DNA of 64,000 nt. It comes from Protonemura montana (Eukaryota > Arthropoda > Insecta > Plecoptera > Nemouridae). A program made the position numbers and the translations under genes. The notes under the pieces are model-generated. The model was given only the letters and a program-made list of their open reading frames with translations, did not search any database and was not told the origin of the DNA. The stretch spans positions 21,414,651-21,478,650 of the forward strand of contig OX387603.1 in NCBI GenBank assembly GCA_947568835.1, read 5' to 3'. Positions 1 through 13,388 of the stretch are shown piece by piece; the stretch's first letter is position 1; every line of letters begins with the position of its first letter.

Positions 1-978
1 TGTTCATGTTTCTAATAACAATGCTGGTATACCACAAGGGAACGTCAGTGGTCCGTTGGATTAAATGCCATCCCCGCGTGTGCCCACGTAACAAGATCTG
101 CCACGCAATTTTCATCTCAAGTGAAACACAGAGATATATAGATTGAGGGTGAACTCTTATGGTGGAGCGGCGAATCAGATGGCGCTCCTTCAATTATGGG
201 ACATTGTGTGAATTTGACCCGAGGAATTATGTTGCGAAAACGAAGTGTTGTATTTCATTGATGAAATATTCTGTGGAGCGACAAGTAGTTTGAGAATGAT
301 GTAACGCCAGTTGAAGTAACTAATCAAATAAATCAGTGAGGCAATTAAATCGTATTCTACGACAGAGGACGCGTCTTGCAAAACGACTCGGGATGACGCC
401 TGCATCATGCAAAGAAAGCTGAAAACATTGCGAAAAATGAAAATAATAAAACGATTCGTCAAGTGATGGTCACTGAACATCTATCCCTCAAATATTTAGG
501 TGATTTTTTTTTCTGGTTGTTATTGAAAGATGACAAGCTAGTTCGTATTTTGACTATAAATTTAGGTAAAGCAACATCAAGTAACAAACATCTCAGAAAT
601 GATAAACAGCATTGATTACAAAATATGTTTAAGTTTGTTTCCAGGTCTGAATCAGCCGCTTGACTTACGGTTAGGTCGAATTAGCTCATGGTTACTCACG
701 CGATTCATTGCTACAAGATTTTGTTTGTTCAAGAAATTTACCCTGTGACATATTTTCCCTTTTCAATTCCAACCTCTCATAACACGTCCCCAGACATTTT
801 GGTCGAGCGCGCCTCCTTTGAGCCCATTAGCGCAAAGTGACGTGCATGATAACCGATTTATACCAACAAGTCGATTCGCTTTGAGACTACGCGTGGCCCC
901 CAGGCCAAATGCTTGATTCCGCTGTTCATGTGGAAACACCGCGTAAATGCCGAGCAATAACGGAAGTTGACGAATTAC
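1..978 (-). other. Part of intron 2 of the alpha-mannosidase II-like gene
   Basis: Sequence downstream of the exon 2 donor on the minus strand. No frame encodes the expected VVPHSHNDPGW catalytic block, so the next exon is outside the window. I see no RNA gene or clear repeat here. Confidence 0.7.
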
Positions 979-1071
979 CTTCAACGGGAGCTCGGCCCAT
1001 TTTGTCTTCCGCGTCTTGTAGCGTTCCTCGAAGCTCGTGTCCCAGTATTCGCGACTTTTCATCCAATACGG
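979..1071 (-). CDS. Golgi alpha-mannosidase II-like, coding exon 2
   Basis: Second coding exon: 31 codons (residues 137-167), phase 0 at both ends. The acceptor is TTGTTTCAG before 1071 and the donor is AAG|GTAATT at 978. It reads PYWMKSREYWDTSFEERY.., then KTRKTKWAELPLK. After joining, FEFQ|PYWMKSREYWD matches the FDFQPSWLRTKEFWDKSFEDRY-type motif that precedes the catalytic VIVVPHSHNDPGW block in Golgi alpha-mannosidase II proteins. That block, with the catalytic Asp and zinc ligands, is not found between 1 and 978, so the remaining exons must lie left of the window. The exon has no stop or frameshift and looks intact. Confidence 0.9.
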
Positions 1072-2169
1072 CTGAAACAAACGAAAGACAATTGGATAAG
1101 TTTCTGGTGACCGAGGTCAACGAAGCCATGACATCAATTTTCTGAGCTTTGATTACTTGTAAGTTATAAGAGATCACTGTGTTAAACATTTTGTTGTTGA
1201 CATCTTGCTAAAATCTCCCGATCTCTAAGACGAAAGTCGTAATAACTTAAGCAAACTCTAAGAATAAGTATGTCGCACTTATTGCAATGCGCTGGGGCAC
1301 GTAGAAGGAGCTTAGAAGTTTGTTCAAGCTTTAGACCAAATATGAGATTTCTGTTTTTCTTTCGATGCTACACAGCTGGAAAAGAATTGTGCTAAGTTGA
1401 GTGTATAGTAACAGAGAAGAAATTGGGTTAGACCCCTTATGCCTTTTAATGTCTCCATGAATTACCGACACCTTCCAGTGAACGCTCATCCTTAAACACG
1501 AAAAAAATGGCGCTTTAGATCATACGGTGTCATAGCGTTCCCTGTCTAAAAATAAAGCTTTGCAAAAGATGCGATTTCTTGAAGCAAACTTTAATGTCCC
1601 GTGCCAAAAATGTTTTCTGCCAACTAGTGGTAATCAGTTAATTAGGGGTTGGGTTGGAAGGATAATATCATGAATTTGTATGCCAATATCGCGGTGAAAA
1701 CGACATGAATCATAACAGGGGTGACTTTTTGCGCCCTCGAGCAATAAGGGCAACTCGATTCTGTCTCGTCGCTGCAGACCAGTACCCCGCACAGTGCACG
1801 TGCAATTGTCTAGATTCTAGAAAGTAATTAAATACCATAGAACCTCGTTGTTTCAAGTTGAAATTGTTTTTTAAGTTCAAAAAGTTAATTGTGACCTTTG
1901 AGAAGCGTTGTTGTAAAATTTCGCTTAATTCAAACCACGGAAATTATATTTTTGCAAACATTTACTTTTAGTTTCGATTTTACGTTTAAAAATAAACGAT
2001 AGCGGTCATGTAACACTGAACTTCAAACAAACCCCACTTTCGTTTACAGTCTTCCATATAAAGAGATGTCATAACATGTGTGAACGTGTTGATAAAAACT
2101 ATTTGAACTGGGTTAGATCAAGTAGACATGAGTCTAAAAACAATCACGTGTGAACGTGTCTTCAACAAA

Positions 2170-2215
2170 GTTCCTGGCCTCAAGTCGTGGAGGTGCCGGG
2201 TTCAAGTCTAATTTA
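2170..2215 (+). repeat. tRNA-like B-box fragment, SINE remnant
   Basis: GTGGAGGTGCCGGGTTCAAG contains a B-box-like GGGTTCAAGTC. The same GTAGAGGTGCCGGGTTTAA is found inverted at about 32965-33000, which suggests a shared tRNA-derived SINE family. A second B-box-like site (GGGTTCAATCACC) lies near 2462-2474. Confidence 0.35.
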
Positions 2216-3162
2216 AAGCTTGCTTCTCCATGCGCTTCCGAATATCCAATTCGCACGCAAAAAGCTAGGAAAAGCTTTTTTCGAAGCCACTGCTTGGGGA
2301 TTGCTTGGTTTTTACATGTTTTTTTTTTCCTGATTTCAATGGGATTTCTTCCCAAAAAAAGAATGCGCGGTGAAAAAGGTGGAGTGTGTCACGCAGCAAC
2401 ACGTCGCCGGAGGTCGTCGATCGAGATAGAAAGTAGCATGTTTCTTGGGTCGCGAAGTCTGGGTTCAATCACCGCCACCAACAATCCTGTTTGCGAATCC
2501 CGTCAATGCGCAGAATCCCTTTATCCTTCCCTTATCATTGCGTATCATTCCTCAACGATCTAGACAAGAAACCACGGCTACCAAACAAAGCGAACTACAT
2601 TTTTTTTTTTACTACCCCGTTTCATCTCCAAAACTTTCGTTGTCCCTCTTAACCACAACAAAGCCAGCGACATCGATAACTTCGCGCCCACACCGCGAGA
2701 GCGCGCAAGAAAGGAGAATTCGGTGTCGCTAAGAAAAAGAATAGCTTCGGCGAAACGGCTAAGCCACCCAAGTCTGTGTCGGACATCTCGCGGTGTCTTA
2801 ACTAACGACTGGGCACTCGCCGTATAGCGTACGGGGTTGTAAAGGTGTATACGCTTTTAGAACGGAGGGTTGCTTACTTTCGACAGTCAAGACGCCGCAT
2901 TGTCGTTCCACTAAAGCGCTCGGCATACTAGTAAACTAATTGTTTACTACGTCAACACAAGGTCATTGTTTAGTTAGAAGTTGAGTTGCCTGTATGCATG
3001 CAGCTAAGTTGAGAGACGAACAAGCTTAATGAAACGTCGGGACAATTGTTTGGGTGGGATGTCTCGGGCAATTAATGCTACGTCGTCGCGGAGTGTCAGG
3101 AAACTTGTCCCGTGAGCTGAGACATGAGGGGTGTAGCGCTATAGTGAACCGTAGCAGTCTCA

Positions 3163-3476
3163 TAAGAACCGGTAGTGTTTAACGACGCATTGTTTTCGAC
3201 AACATGCACCATGGTAATGATGGCGAATGAATAGAAAATGATTATTGTGAAGTGATAAAAGGGCGGTGGGGAAAGCCATTGTCGCTACGAAGCCGTATCC
3301 GTTACAAAACGCCAAAGGGACCACCGAATTACGTTCCCTTCGGAGGTTAGTAAATTCGAACATAGCTGCTGTTCTCCAGTCGATCCCGTTTCGCGTTAGA
3401 AACGTTGTCATGTCTCTGATGGTCACCCATCAAAAGCCTGATTCGGCGCTATGTTGCTTAACTTCCATACCTGCCA
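3163..3476 (-). repeat. 5S rRNA-derived SINE, copy 1
   Basis: Same family and orientation as the copy at 4105-4552. On the minus strand the head keeps AAGTTAAGCAAC and GGTGACCAT. The body shares the GGGACCACCG..CGTCCC-type segment, and the tail region reads AATGCGTCGTTAAACA. More diverged, with part of the 5' end of the head lost. Confidence 0.65.
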
Positions 3477-4104
3477 AATAAAGCGTGAGTGCCGCTAGGT
3501 TTATGGGCCCGGAGCTCTCCAGTTATCATTGTTGCCAATATTGTTCCCTGTAAGCAAATTCTACCACAAACAACAAAGCATATCTAAACTTCATACCACC
3601 ATACAGGTACACCACCCATGTCGGGCTAGCTGGTAAACTGACCCCAAGATATGATTATTGTTCTACTGTATCACCTATCGCGAATACAGCAGCCATTTTG
3701 CATATTATACTCAACCGCGATCTGATTTAGGTCTCCCTAAATATGCCCTGTTGGAGAGCGTTTGTTTAAGTTCTCTGTAAAGTAAATATGTCAGCTAGCC
3801 AGCGATAAAATAGCGGCTTTGTCTCTCTCTCTGTATGTGTTTGTGTGTGTGTGTTGATATGGGCGTTGGAACATAAAACAAATAGTTCTGTTGAATGGAT
3901 AGGGGAGTCGTCTGCCTCCACACAGAACTCGCCCAACGCTTTGTCGAGAAGAAAAAACGGCGTTTCGACTTTTAGGAAATGGTTTGGTTTGATAACGCCA
4001 CAGAGCAAGTACTCTGTACAGTTCCGATCCTCTGTAGTGGACGAGGATCCCTGACGGGAAACTGCGCCCGGGTCGGATCTTTACGATTTTGAGTGGCGTT
4101 TTGA

Positions 4105-4552
4105 TGCTGATTGATTGATTGATTTGTGGTGTTTAAAGACGCACTGTTTTGATATCTGGCCATGCAGCACTGGTATAAAGGAGTCGGTGAATGAGTGGAT
4201 GATGATGATGATGATGAGGATGATGATGAACCTGACCTAGCCTAGAGGTGAGGAGGGAAAACCAGGAGCCGGCACGTAGCCTACTCCTGTCGAAGAGCAC
4301 CAAGGGGACCACCGGCTTAACGTCCCTTTCTAGGGACGGTAAAACTCGAACAGCAAGATTCCTCCACAAATCCATGCTGTCGAGTGTTTGATAAGCAAGG
4401 CGAGTGAAGTTGCTGTACTAACTTTCATCCCTTCAACCTCTCTCCCGAATAGAACTGGTCATGTACGATGGTCACCCGTCCAATACCTGACTCTACGCAG
4501 TGTTGCTTAACTTCGGTGATCTCACGAGAACCGGTGTTTCCAACATGCCAAT
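4105..4552 (-). repeat. 5S rRNA-derived SINE, copy 2 (best preserved)
   Basis: Read on the minus strand, it starts with a 5S rRNA-like head (GGTTCTCGTGAGATCACCGA, AAGTTAAGCAAC, TTGGACGGGTGACCAT), which matches the central and 3' part of animal 5S rRNA with its internal pol III promoter. A body of about 300 bases follows and a tail ending in (ATCA)n after GTGCGTCTTTAAACACCACA. A GAT-rich microsatellite lies inside at 4197-4229. Head, body and tail recur at 3.2-3.5 and 13.0-13.4 kb. Confidence 0.75.
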
Positions 4553-7500
4553 CCGTTCGGGTGGGCTTTTCGATGCAATACGTTCGTCGCATACTAGCTA
4601 AGATGTTAATATTTACCTGCATCACTCCTTGTGATTCGTATGTACTCGTGAGGATGACAAACTTATATAATAATGAGGCGGTTCCGATCTGACGTTGTGT
4701 ATGTATCGACGAGAAGGGGCAAAGCGAGGTTAATTTGATAATTACAGTAGGCCTTGAATGTGCATGTGACTGTAAGGAATCAGTGGTAATAAAGCATTGA
4801 ATAATTGAAGAACCCCATTTGACCCGCTCTTTATAAACCTATATTATCTGGAAAAAATTATCCAAGCCGCATCGTGGTCTGAATGATTGGAGCAACAGGC
4901 TCGACAAAACCGGAAACACGCAACGAATACCAATGAAAAGAGTACTAGACCAGTACGTGGATTGATTTTAATTGTACTGCACCCACATTTAATGACCTAC
5001 AATTCACAGAAAGCACGTGACATTTTTTTCTAATGTGCTTCAGACATGCATACTACCTGTGGTATGGTATTGTGTTCAATCTGGAATATATTTTCAATTA
5101 TTCTGCAACTTCGTGTTTCCAAAAAAAAAAAAAAAAAAAAACAGCAAGAAAAAAAAAGGAAAAACAGGCATCAGCAGAATGGGAAACGATTCCACACGTC
5201 AATGAAACAATCTAGGAGTCGAGAAAAAGTGAATTGAATACAGACAAGATTGCTGATGTTAAAGAATTCCCACGCTTTTCAATCCAATATAAAAAGTCTT
5301 CGTGCGTAGAGAAATGCGTAGAAATGTGTGCAAGCTTGAAGAAAGGAGCAGCGAGAAAGAGCGAGAGTTGAGTTCGTGTGTTGCGGCCGGGGTATCCGTC
5401 GGGAAGAATAAGGCACACAACGCAATGCGATCGGCAAGGTGTAGTGCAAGATAGAGACAACATTCGCCATGCCAGCCATAGCGAGAACTCTATAGGCAGA
5501 CATACAGTTTACATAAATTTCCACCTTAGCGCCACCTAGTCTAGCATTGATCGGAGACGTCGCCGGAGAAAATACGATGAAATAAGGCGAAAATAAGGTA
5601 CGGTCGGTCTACGCGACGGGCGCTTTGAAATCAAACTATATAGGAATAAATCGATCAGATCCGTTACATGCGAATATATTTTCTGTATGCCGAAATGTTC
5701 AGTTATTTTTCACTTCCATTACATCCCTGTCTAAATTTGATATCGGTCTAGGTACTATGCTAATTAAAATGTAAAGCAGAGCAAAATAATAATAACAAAA
5801 ATCAGAATCGAACTTTGTGACAGGAATTAATTTTCATTCAACAGTTTTTATGTTTCAGGCTAGATTGTGGAAGGTCTTTTCCCAATTCTGTTCCGTAAGT
5901 ACTCCATTGCAATTTTGTGGGGTCACCTTTCATTAGACAGAGTAAACCACTAAAAATTTAACACTGACTAGCGTCAAATAATTAAATACACGGTCCCAAA
6001 CCTGATAACCGATTCCACGTTTTCCCCCCCAAAGCACACCGATCGCACCGGGTGTAATTAAAAAAACAATGCCAGACGACAATATTGACAGAGTGAAATT
6101 GACTGGTAAATGCAAACACGACGACAAACTTTGCGTTAGGCCCGGCGCTAAAATCAACGTTGCGTGCCCCGATTGATTGATCGCCGACACAAAGAGCGCC
6201 GATCACAGACGTCGATCTGCGCCCGATCGCGCGATTCGTCTGGATTTGTTAGCGCCCGGCGCCTGCATGCACCCGCTAAATCATAACCGATACCTGCGTA
6301 CACATTTCAAGCGCACCATAATTCAGCTGAAAAAACGTGCACGCCGACGGAAAGGGTTGTGTGTTAATACAATGCGTCGTGAATTTCGACATGTCGCGAC
6401 ACAATTCGTGACTTACGAAAGGAAATCCGCTCCCCAGTGTCAGTATTTCATAGAAAATAATTGATATCAGTTGACGTTTATACTGTCGGTACGGCTATTT
6501 ATAACCGTGTATTATATGAGATCCGATGTTCGCTTGATTCGTGTTGCATTTGTATCTTTTCTCTTTGTACCAAGATCGTGATATTGTGAGAATTGTCACG
6601 TGGTTCTCGTGGTGCATGGCCGAGCAGTGTTCTCATCCGAATGATCACGCGATAGTAAAAGTGTTTTTTTTATGAGAAACTAACTTCAACAAAGCGTCCG
6701 CTGTGAAGGTAGCGCACACAATGGCATGGTACAGCACGCATTGGTCGAACGTGGGAGGCTGTGCGATATTAGGGTAGCGTTCAGAAATTCCTATCTGCCA
6801 AATCGCTGAAGCCTGCGGAATTCCTCCAATACTGAACTGAGAGCGGTTGACATAGTGATTGGTAGTGGCTTACACTGTCAATTGTCATCATGCACTCCCG
6901 GCGCGAAACTATATTCAAAAAAATATTCTCCCAAATCCGAAACCTTTTCGAGCGTATAAACGATTAGAGGTTTCGACAATGGTCGATCGATCATTAGTCA
7001 GCTCTGTGTTGAAAAGTAACGCACATGTGAACTTAGTGGTAGATCACCAGAACCAAGCTGAATGCATAAGATTGTTTTCACAACGCCAGTAAAACCTATT
7101 TCTTCGGTAAAATCACCAACTGTGAACTGCAGCGAAAGACATTGCGAGCGTTTTAAACGGTATGTGTGGAGGTAACCAACCATGCGCTTAACTCGCTTGT
7201 GAGTTTCAGCAGCGACTTTGTTTTCATTTTCTTTTCTAATCATGAGTCTTCGACTGGAATTAGGTAACCGATGTTGGTAACGCGTGCACTGCAGCAATTT
7301 CCTTTCCAACTCGATAGGAAACTATAATTGCAGCAGAGAACGGCAATTAAAACAATGTGCTCAATGTGGACGTGAACGGGTGCGACCACGGTGGAGAGAG
7401 ATTATCTACTCGGACGTCGCATTACTCGAAATAAATTGCTTAAAGATTGGACAGAAAGTAAATAGATAATACCAACGTCTTATTTTCTCTTCTGCTCATG

Positions 7501-10500
7501 GGATAAGCTCCTCGAAGGAACAAGCCCAAGGAATATTGTATTGATAATGGATGGCCGGCAATAAATATCGCGTATGCCAAACCGGGGGGCATTTATTCAG
7601 CAAGTCGGATCTCGTTATTTGCTAAGGAGCTATTTATTTTGGCCAGTTGCGGTCGAAAAACATTTGACCCCTGTATCAATCTATCTTCTTGACACGTGAA
7701 TTTTCCTCATTTATCACTCTCTCGCGGGTGGTGGGGGTTGGGGGGGAGACCGTTTCACAGCTATACACCGTCCATACAATTCATCGTGGGCACAATCCGA
7801 TACACTCCTCGCGATCTGGCTCTGCCGATGGTCGCCGACCTCCATTCAGTGCAGACCCCGCGCACCCTTCTCGGTCAAAAGGGGTCATGTGACCCATCTG
7901 GACGTGGTTCAGGACGTCGGGGGAGTGAGAAGGGCGTCGATATGATTGATAACGTTGAGCCGTCGTTCCATTCGCCAGAGTTTGTTTTTCATTTGCATCT
8001 TGCAGCGAAACCGCAACGAAGCTAGCGTATATAAACCGCAAAAACGGATAAAAACTAATAGCCGCAGTATACTTTTCCACCGAGCAGTGAAATTGGGAAG
8101 AAATGAGAGTATCGTGTCCATATATTTATTCAGAAAAAAAAAATACGTTCCCTCCCTTGAGAATTTCCTTTTTATTCGGCCTCGCATACAGCTTTTGACA
8201 CCGCAACTTTGTTTCCACCGCCCGAAATTGCCAACCACCATTGACAGTTGTTGGGGATGTCGCGCCCACGAGCTCTTGTTTCGGTGTTTCCAAAATATAG
8301 CGCGCGGCGTGACGAAAACGAACGAAAACCAATAATTCATTTCAACATTACAAAATAAGAATTGAACTCCCAGAGTACACTCAGCAAGGACTCCTGGTTA
8401 TCATTTCAGGATCATTAATAACCCCGCGTCACGTCGGTGCAGAAAGCGTCTAAGACTGTTATAATACGTAACAAGCAGTGCTCTCGGTATATAGGTAATT
8501 CATCTCGCACTGACACTTGTATTCGCATTAATCACCGGGTTAACCTACACCTCAGCACCCACGAATGCCTGGCAATCTCCCGCCGTCCCGTCCATGCGCC
8601 TAACAACTTTGAGCTCACTCGCAGAACGTAGGAACACCCTTTGAATTTGTGCACAGGAGCAGAACGCGCGCGTCGCTCACCGGGTGGGAAAACTACCCGG
8701 AAAATTATTTATGGGTAGATTCTCTGTGTGTTTTCCGTATCGGTGTCGGCGTTGACGGTTAGGGGAGGGGAGCTTGGCTTGATTAAAATAAGCTTTTCCA
8801 GACATGAGAAGCTTGATCTGACGTGACTGGAACAATATTAAATTTAGTTTATTATTCGCCAAAGGTATATTCGTCGATTGTATTAAGCATGGCCGTCCTT
8901 CGAGCTTGAATATGAGCCATCAAAGTCGTGGAAGTTAAGTGCTCATTAGGTGCCGATATGAGGTACCAATTACTCTCGAAACGACGCAGGTTATAAAGAT
9001 GGAGTGGGTGGTTAGGTATACCTAAATCCTAACGCATGGGTTAATGTAGCCCACCTTTGAAGGCATATTTTTCCTACGCATTTAACAGCCAATAAACCAG
9101 CCGCATCAAAATGAACCACGAACAGCAGGCGTTTTTCACAGTGAAATAATATTCTCTCTGTTATTATTTTCAAAATAAACAAACTTTCCAAATTTTTAAC
9201 AAGCACGCTACAAAAGAAAACATTTTTTTAAGAAGAGCATAATTTGGTAAAGCAATGTACGTTTCAAAGACAAAAAACAGTGGGGCACATCTTTTGTTTG
9301 CAAACTAATTAGGCTTAATTTGACATTTTAGAAGTGCTCCAATATACCAAACCCTCCGTTTATAATAGAAGATAGACGTCCGCGTCACTCGCCCTATAGC
9401 CGATCGTATCGCCACGGGCAAAATCTACAGCACCCCGTGCCAATATATAAAAGGCAGGCTCATTACGGCACACCCTACGAAGGATCGTCAACGCGCACCC
9501 TTAAAGACGCGTCATCAAATTTTGTGCCATCATCATAAGAAGCCCCGGCCCTGTTAATCCCGTAGAGTAGCCGCTTGGTGACAACAATAGCTCATGTAAA
9601 AAGGCGTAAAAAGGTCAACCGTACAAACAATAAATAGCGAAATGTGTCATTTTGTTCCGTGGTTTGTTGCAATAAAAAGGTCACCGAGGCTCGAGGGACA
9701 TTTCTCAAGAGACGTCGCCAGGCATAAAGTCAGCCGATAAAAATACTCGTATAAAAATATATATCATCTTGTTAATAATATGAGGGGGTAATATTTATAC
9801 AGTTTGCTCCAAGTGGGGGACAGCGCGGGGATCATACCAATTGCCTGAATCGGCAAAAATGTTCTGCACTGCAGAGTTTAGGCCGTGTGTTATTTTTCGA
9901 GGCTAAAAGCAAAGGTAAAAGTTACCTATTTTGTGAGCTTGGACGCTCAGCGCCGCGACTAGCCTTAAAAGTTTGTCGAGATTTGTTCTGTGTCCTGAAC
10001 ATGTAATTAACTTTTCCGGCTATAGCCCGTCGGTCAATTAATTAGCGTTTATATTCATTTTTTTCTTACATAAACCACACGAACACACACAACTTACTTG
10101 CCAGGGTTTTAGAGCACAGCGCCCCAAAGCAAGAAGCCGCTAAAACGCTGCTATATTAATTTCGCAATACGAGTTGGGAGAAATTTTCTTAGGGTACATA
10201 AAAAGGTGATTAATTATTCTCGTTTCCCTAGGACACGAGGTATTCACACCTAGAGTTGTGTTTGTACCGAATTTCAAGACCGCCCCTTTTGATGCCATTT
10301 TACCTTTAGCATGGTACATTTCGCGAATTGTTCTCCGCAAAGATGATGTCCAGTCTACCCAGGCTTATAATAAGCATTCAAAACACGTTCGGTTTGAAAA
10401 AAAATTATGTCCACCAAAGAGACAGGCCTTTTTGTCCTGTCCTATGAATTCCCTAATTAAATTCCCCGAAACGAAGTTAAGTATTTTTTGGGGGTGGTGG

Positions 10501-10762
10501 AGGGGGGCAATTCAAATGGACGAGGCTTTGCTCAGCAGATTAAAGTGAAAACTCGATTGTCACCTAAAGCCGGGAAAACGAGGCTCGTTTTTTTGCATGA
10601 CAACATAATCCGAAGCAGCTTTGTTTTACGCGCGTGTAACTTTTGCATTAACATGATTATTTCTCGACTCTCGTCCGCTTTCGGTTTCGGCAAAAATAAA
10701 GGTGAGTGGATTTTTGTTATAAATTGTGATCGCGTGGTCTCGCTTTTCTGAACATGCCAACT

Positions 10763-10787
10763 AAAAAAAAAAAAAAAAAAAAAAAAA
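10763..10787 (+). repeat. Poly-A tract, 25 bases
   Basis: Longest A run in the window; possible end of a plus-strand retroposed copy, not otherwise recognised. Similar runs lie at 5121-5141, 36985-37003 and (as T) 58167-58184. Confidence 0.6.
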
Positions 10788-11551
10788 CAATAAGTTTCAA
10801 TTAAACGCGATTGTTATTTGTAGATTTTGATATTTTGTTAATATTCCGATTCACCACGCGCACGAGTCATCGAGTTTTCAAAATCTGAGAAAGGAAAACA
10901 GGTTCTCGCTGGTGAATATATAACATGGAAAATGGAAAATGAAACTACATTGTCGTTTCCCAATTTCCATGGAAAGGTTCGAGAGAGGAAATCAGAGTAT
11001 GATCAAAGAAAACAACCGCATGTTGTTGTGAAAAGCGTTTTCTTTGCCGATGTATCAAACGGTATATATAGGTATTAAGTAGCGTCGTCTACCGAACGAC
11101 TTTGAGGTAAGATTTTCAAACAAAGGGCACGAATATATTTTCTGTGTATATATTCAGCTGTTTGCTCCCAAGAAAAACAGCGATACACGGTGGACCATCA
11201 CGGTAAATCTTCGTGGAAAGTGTTTCCACGTGGGATGATAATTAAAAAAACCAACCTTTGTTATCAGTGCATTTCCATACATCAGATAAAATATGTCTAC
11301 ACAGTGCTGTTTTACCTGGCTACCTGTACTACCTGTAGTTGGATGGGCCACAGGCGAGATAAACAAATACCAAAATAACAAATGTAAAAACTGTTATGAC
11401 AGCTGTTTAGTTTATTTCCCAATCTTAACGCATATCTGACAAAATTTTGCGCTCACGAAATACCCGATAATGATACGACATGTATGTTAAAGTTACCTTT
11501 AAAAAATAAGATTCTTATTCAGGGACGTGTATGATACTGAAATTGCATTGA

Positions 11552-11850
11552 TTTTATAGGTGTAGCCATGTTAAACTTTCTGCTTACCGAACAAGCCGGC
11601 AACACGTGGTAACGATAGGTGCCACCCGAAGACGCTTGTGGCCGCTCTTTTTTCAAAAAACCTTTATAACTAAATAGTTACGACTCAAAATATCGTATAT
11701 CATTAAGTTTAGCGTTAACCAGTGGCAAATGCAAGTAATCTGCTACGAATAACAAAGCAAAATTTCTTAACCCTCGAAACGACGGTGACTCCACTTAGTA
11801 GCATCATTCATTTTTATCGGTAAAGTAGTCATTTGCAGCTATTTTTTCGC
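11552..11850 (+). repeat. 300-bp interspersed repeat, copy A
   Basis: One of four related copies. Shared landmarks in order: TTTATAGGTRTAG, TTAAACTTTCTGC, GAGCCGGCAAC-like, GTGGTAACGATAGGTGCCAC, AC-TCAAAATATCG, TTRAGTTTAGC, GGTGACTCCAC, GTAAAGTAGTCATTT. No coding capacity and no clear terminal repeats; class unknown. Confidence 0.65.
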
Positions 11851-12971
11851 AAAGACAGTCAAACACCATACGCGCTATGATAATACGGAAATACCAAAAA
11901 TATCCTCTCAACGCGCAATCAAAGCATGTATAAAAACTCTTATGCTAATTTAGTGATGCGTTCACCCACTCTTTGATCTTCCCCACTGCCATTACCGATC
12001 ATGATGACCGAACATCAGAGGTCCTATATAGGGTACCCCTATCGAGTCTGCGTGTTCACACCTGATCTATTATGTATGTATAGGAAATACTTTCGAATAT
12101 GTGCAGCATTAGCGGGAGCGGTTTGTGATAGGTTCTCATCGATCCGAGTAGCTGCGTGCCTGTTCACTAATTAACGAAATGCGATGTCGTTGTGACCGTT
12201 GCATTGCATGGACTTTCGGAAAAACTCGACCATATTTATATATCTACCGATATTAGTTGTCAATCTAAAATAAAAGGTTCATGTTTCGGGGATTGACCTT
12301 TGATCATAAACATACATTAAATGAGTAGAGCTAGATTCGACCAGCGAAAAGGGCAGGTATAAAATGACTAATTAGTAATAATAAACTAGTTGAACATTCG
12401 AATATAATTGCATTTTTGTGTTCTTTTCTTTAATGGTTATCAATTAATTTGAATTTAAGCGAAAACGTAAAAGAAATATTTGAACAGAATGCTGAAAGGC
12501 AATTTTAGGCCGGAATTTCATTGCATTTTTATCGCTATTTTTTTCGGCAGCCATATTATTGTGAGTGTTTTTGTTTTAATATACTCGATTCGAAACTCAA
12601 GAAGCATTCTGTTGTTTTAACCAATTATTTATAATCTCCGTTAATGAGATATTTCAATTAAAATGTGTTTCTACGTCTGTTAGTTGAAAGCAATGCAATG
12701 CCAATTTCACTGGGTACCTCCTAATTGAAATTATCTCGGTTTCCAATCACAACAGTGTGGTGACTGGGTTAATTGAAATAAGCAGTGGGTACTTGAAGTT
12801 TGTGGTCATAAACGAGCAACTAAAGCACCAGCTAGCTTGATTGTTCTAAGTGAATTCCACCTCTCTGCTTCAAGGGCTGCAAATAATCAGTCATATAATT
12901 CACTTGGAGCTGAACTGAAATTAACACTGGCGTGATATGAACAACATAATGAATGTTGAACTGAACCGTTT

Positions 12972-13388
12972 GGGGTGTTGGAAACACTGGTTCTCGTGAA
13001 ACCGAAGTTAAGCAACATTACGCTGGTTTACATATTGGATAGGTGGCCATCAGACACAAGGCCATTTCTGTTCCAGAGAGATATTAGAGCGATATTAGAG
13101 AGATCTTAAAGAGATATTAGTACAAACACTTGACACACCTTTATTATCAACCTCTCCACAGAACGAATTTGTGTAGGAATCCTCTTATTCGAGATGTATC
13201 GTCCTGGTGCTCATCGACAAGAAAAGGCTACGCGTCGGCACCAGTTTTCCTATCCTCTCTTCTAAACTGGGTTAGGTTTATTACCTCTTGACAGCACCAA
13301 CTCATTCTCAGACGCCATTAGACCGGTGCTAAATGAACCGTTGTCAAAACAGTGCGTCGTTAAACACAACAAACCATCAAATCAATGC
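12972..13388 (+). repeat. 5S rRNA-derived SINE, copy 3
   Basis: Plus-strand copy. Head GTGTTGGAAACACTGG, TTCTCGTGAAACCGAAGTTA, AGCAAC..GGTGGCCAT; body with an internal run of AGAGATATTAG-like units near 13078-13120; tail AACAGTGCGTCGTTAAACAC followed by an AT-rich CAAATCAAT end, the same tail as copy 2. Confidence 0.7.

Noticed and set aside
8025-8036. TATA-like GTATATAAACC
   Set aside because: No recognised gene downstream and no initiator at the right spacing.
7909-8340. Overlapping 129- and 143-codon ORFs on opposite strands
   Set aside because: Readings are rich in Phe, Arg and Trp with no domain, and a T/A-rich run interrupts them; no supporting splice or promoter arrangement.
9441-9480. 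TATA box (TATATAAAAG) as a promoter
   Set aside because: No initiator at the expected distance; the nearest TCATT is only 16 bases away and no gene follows.
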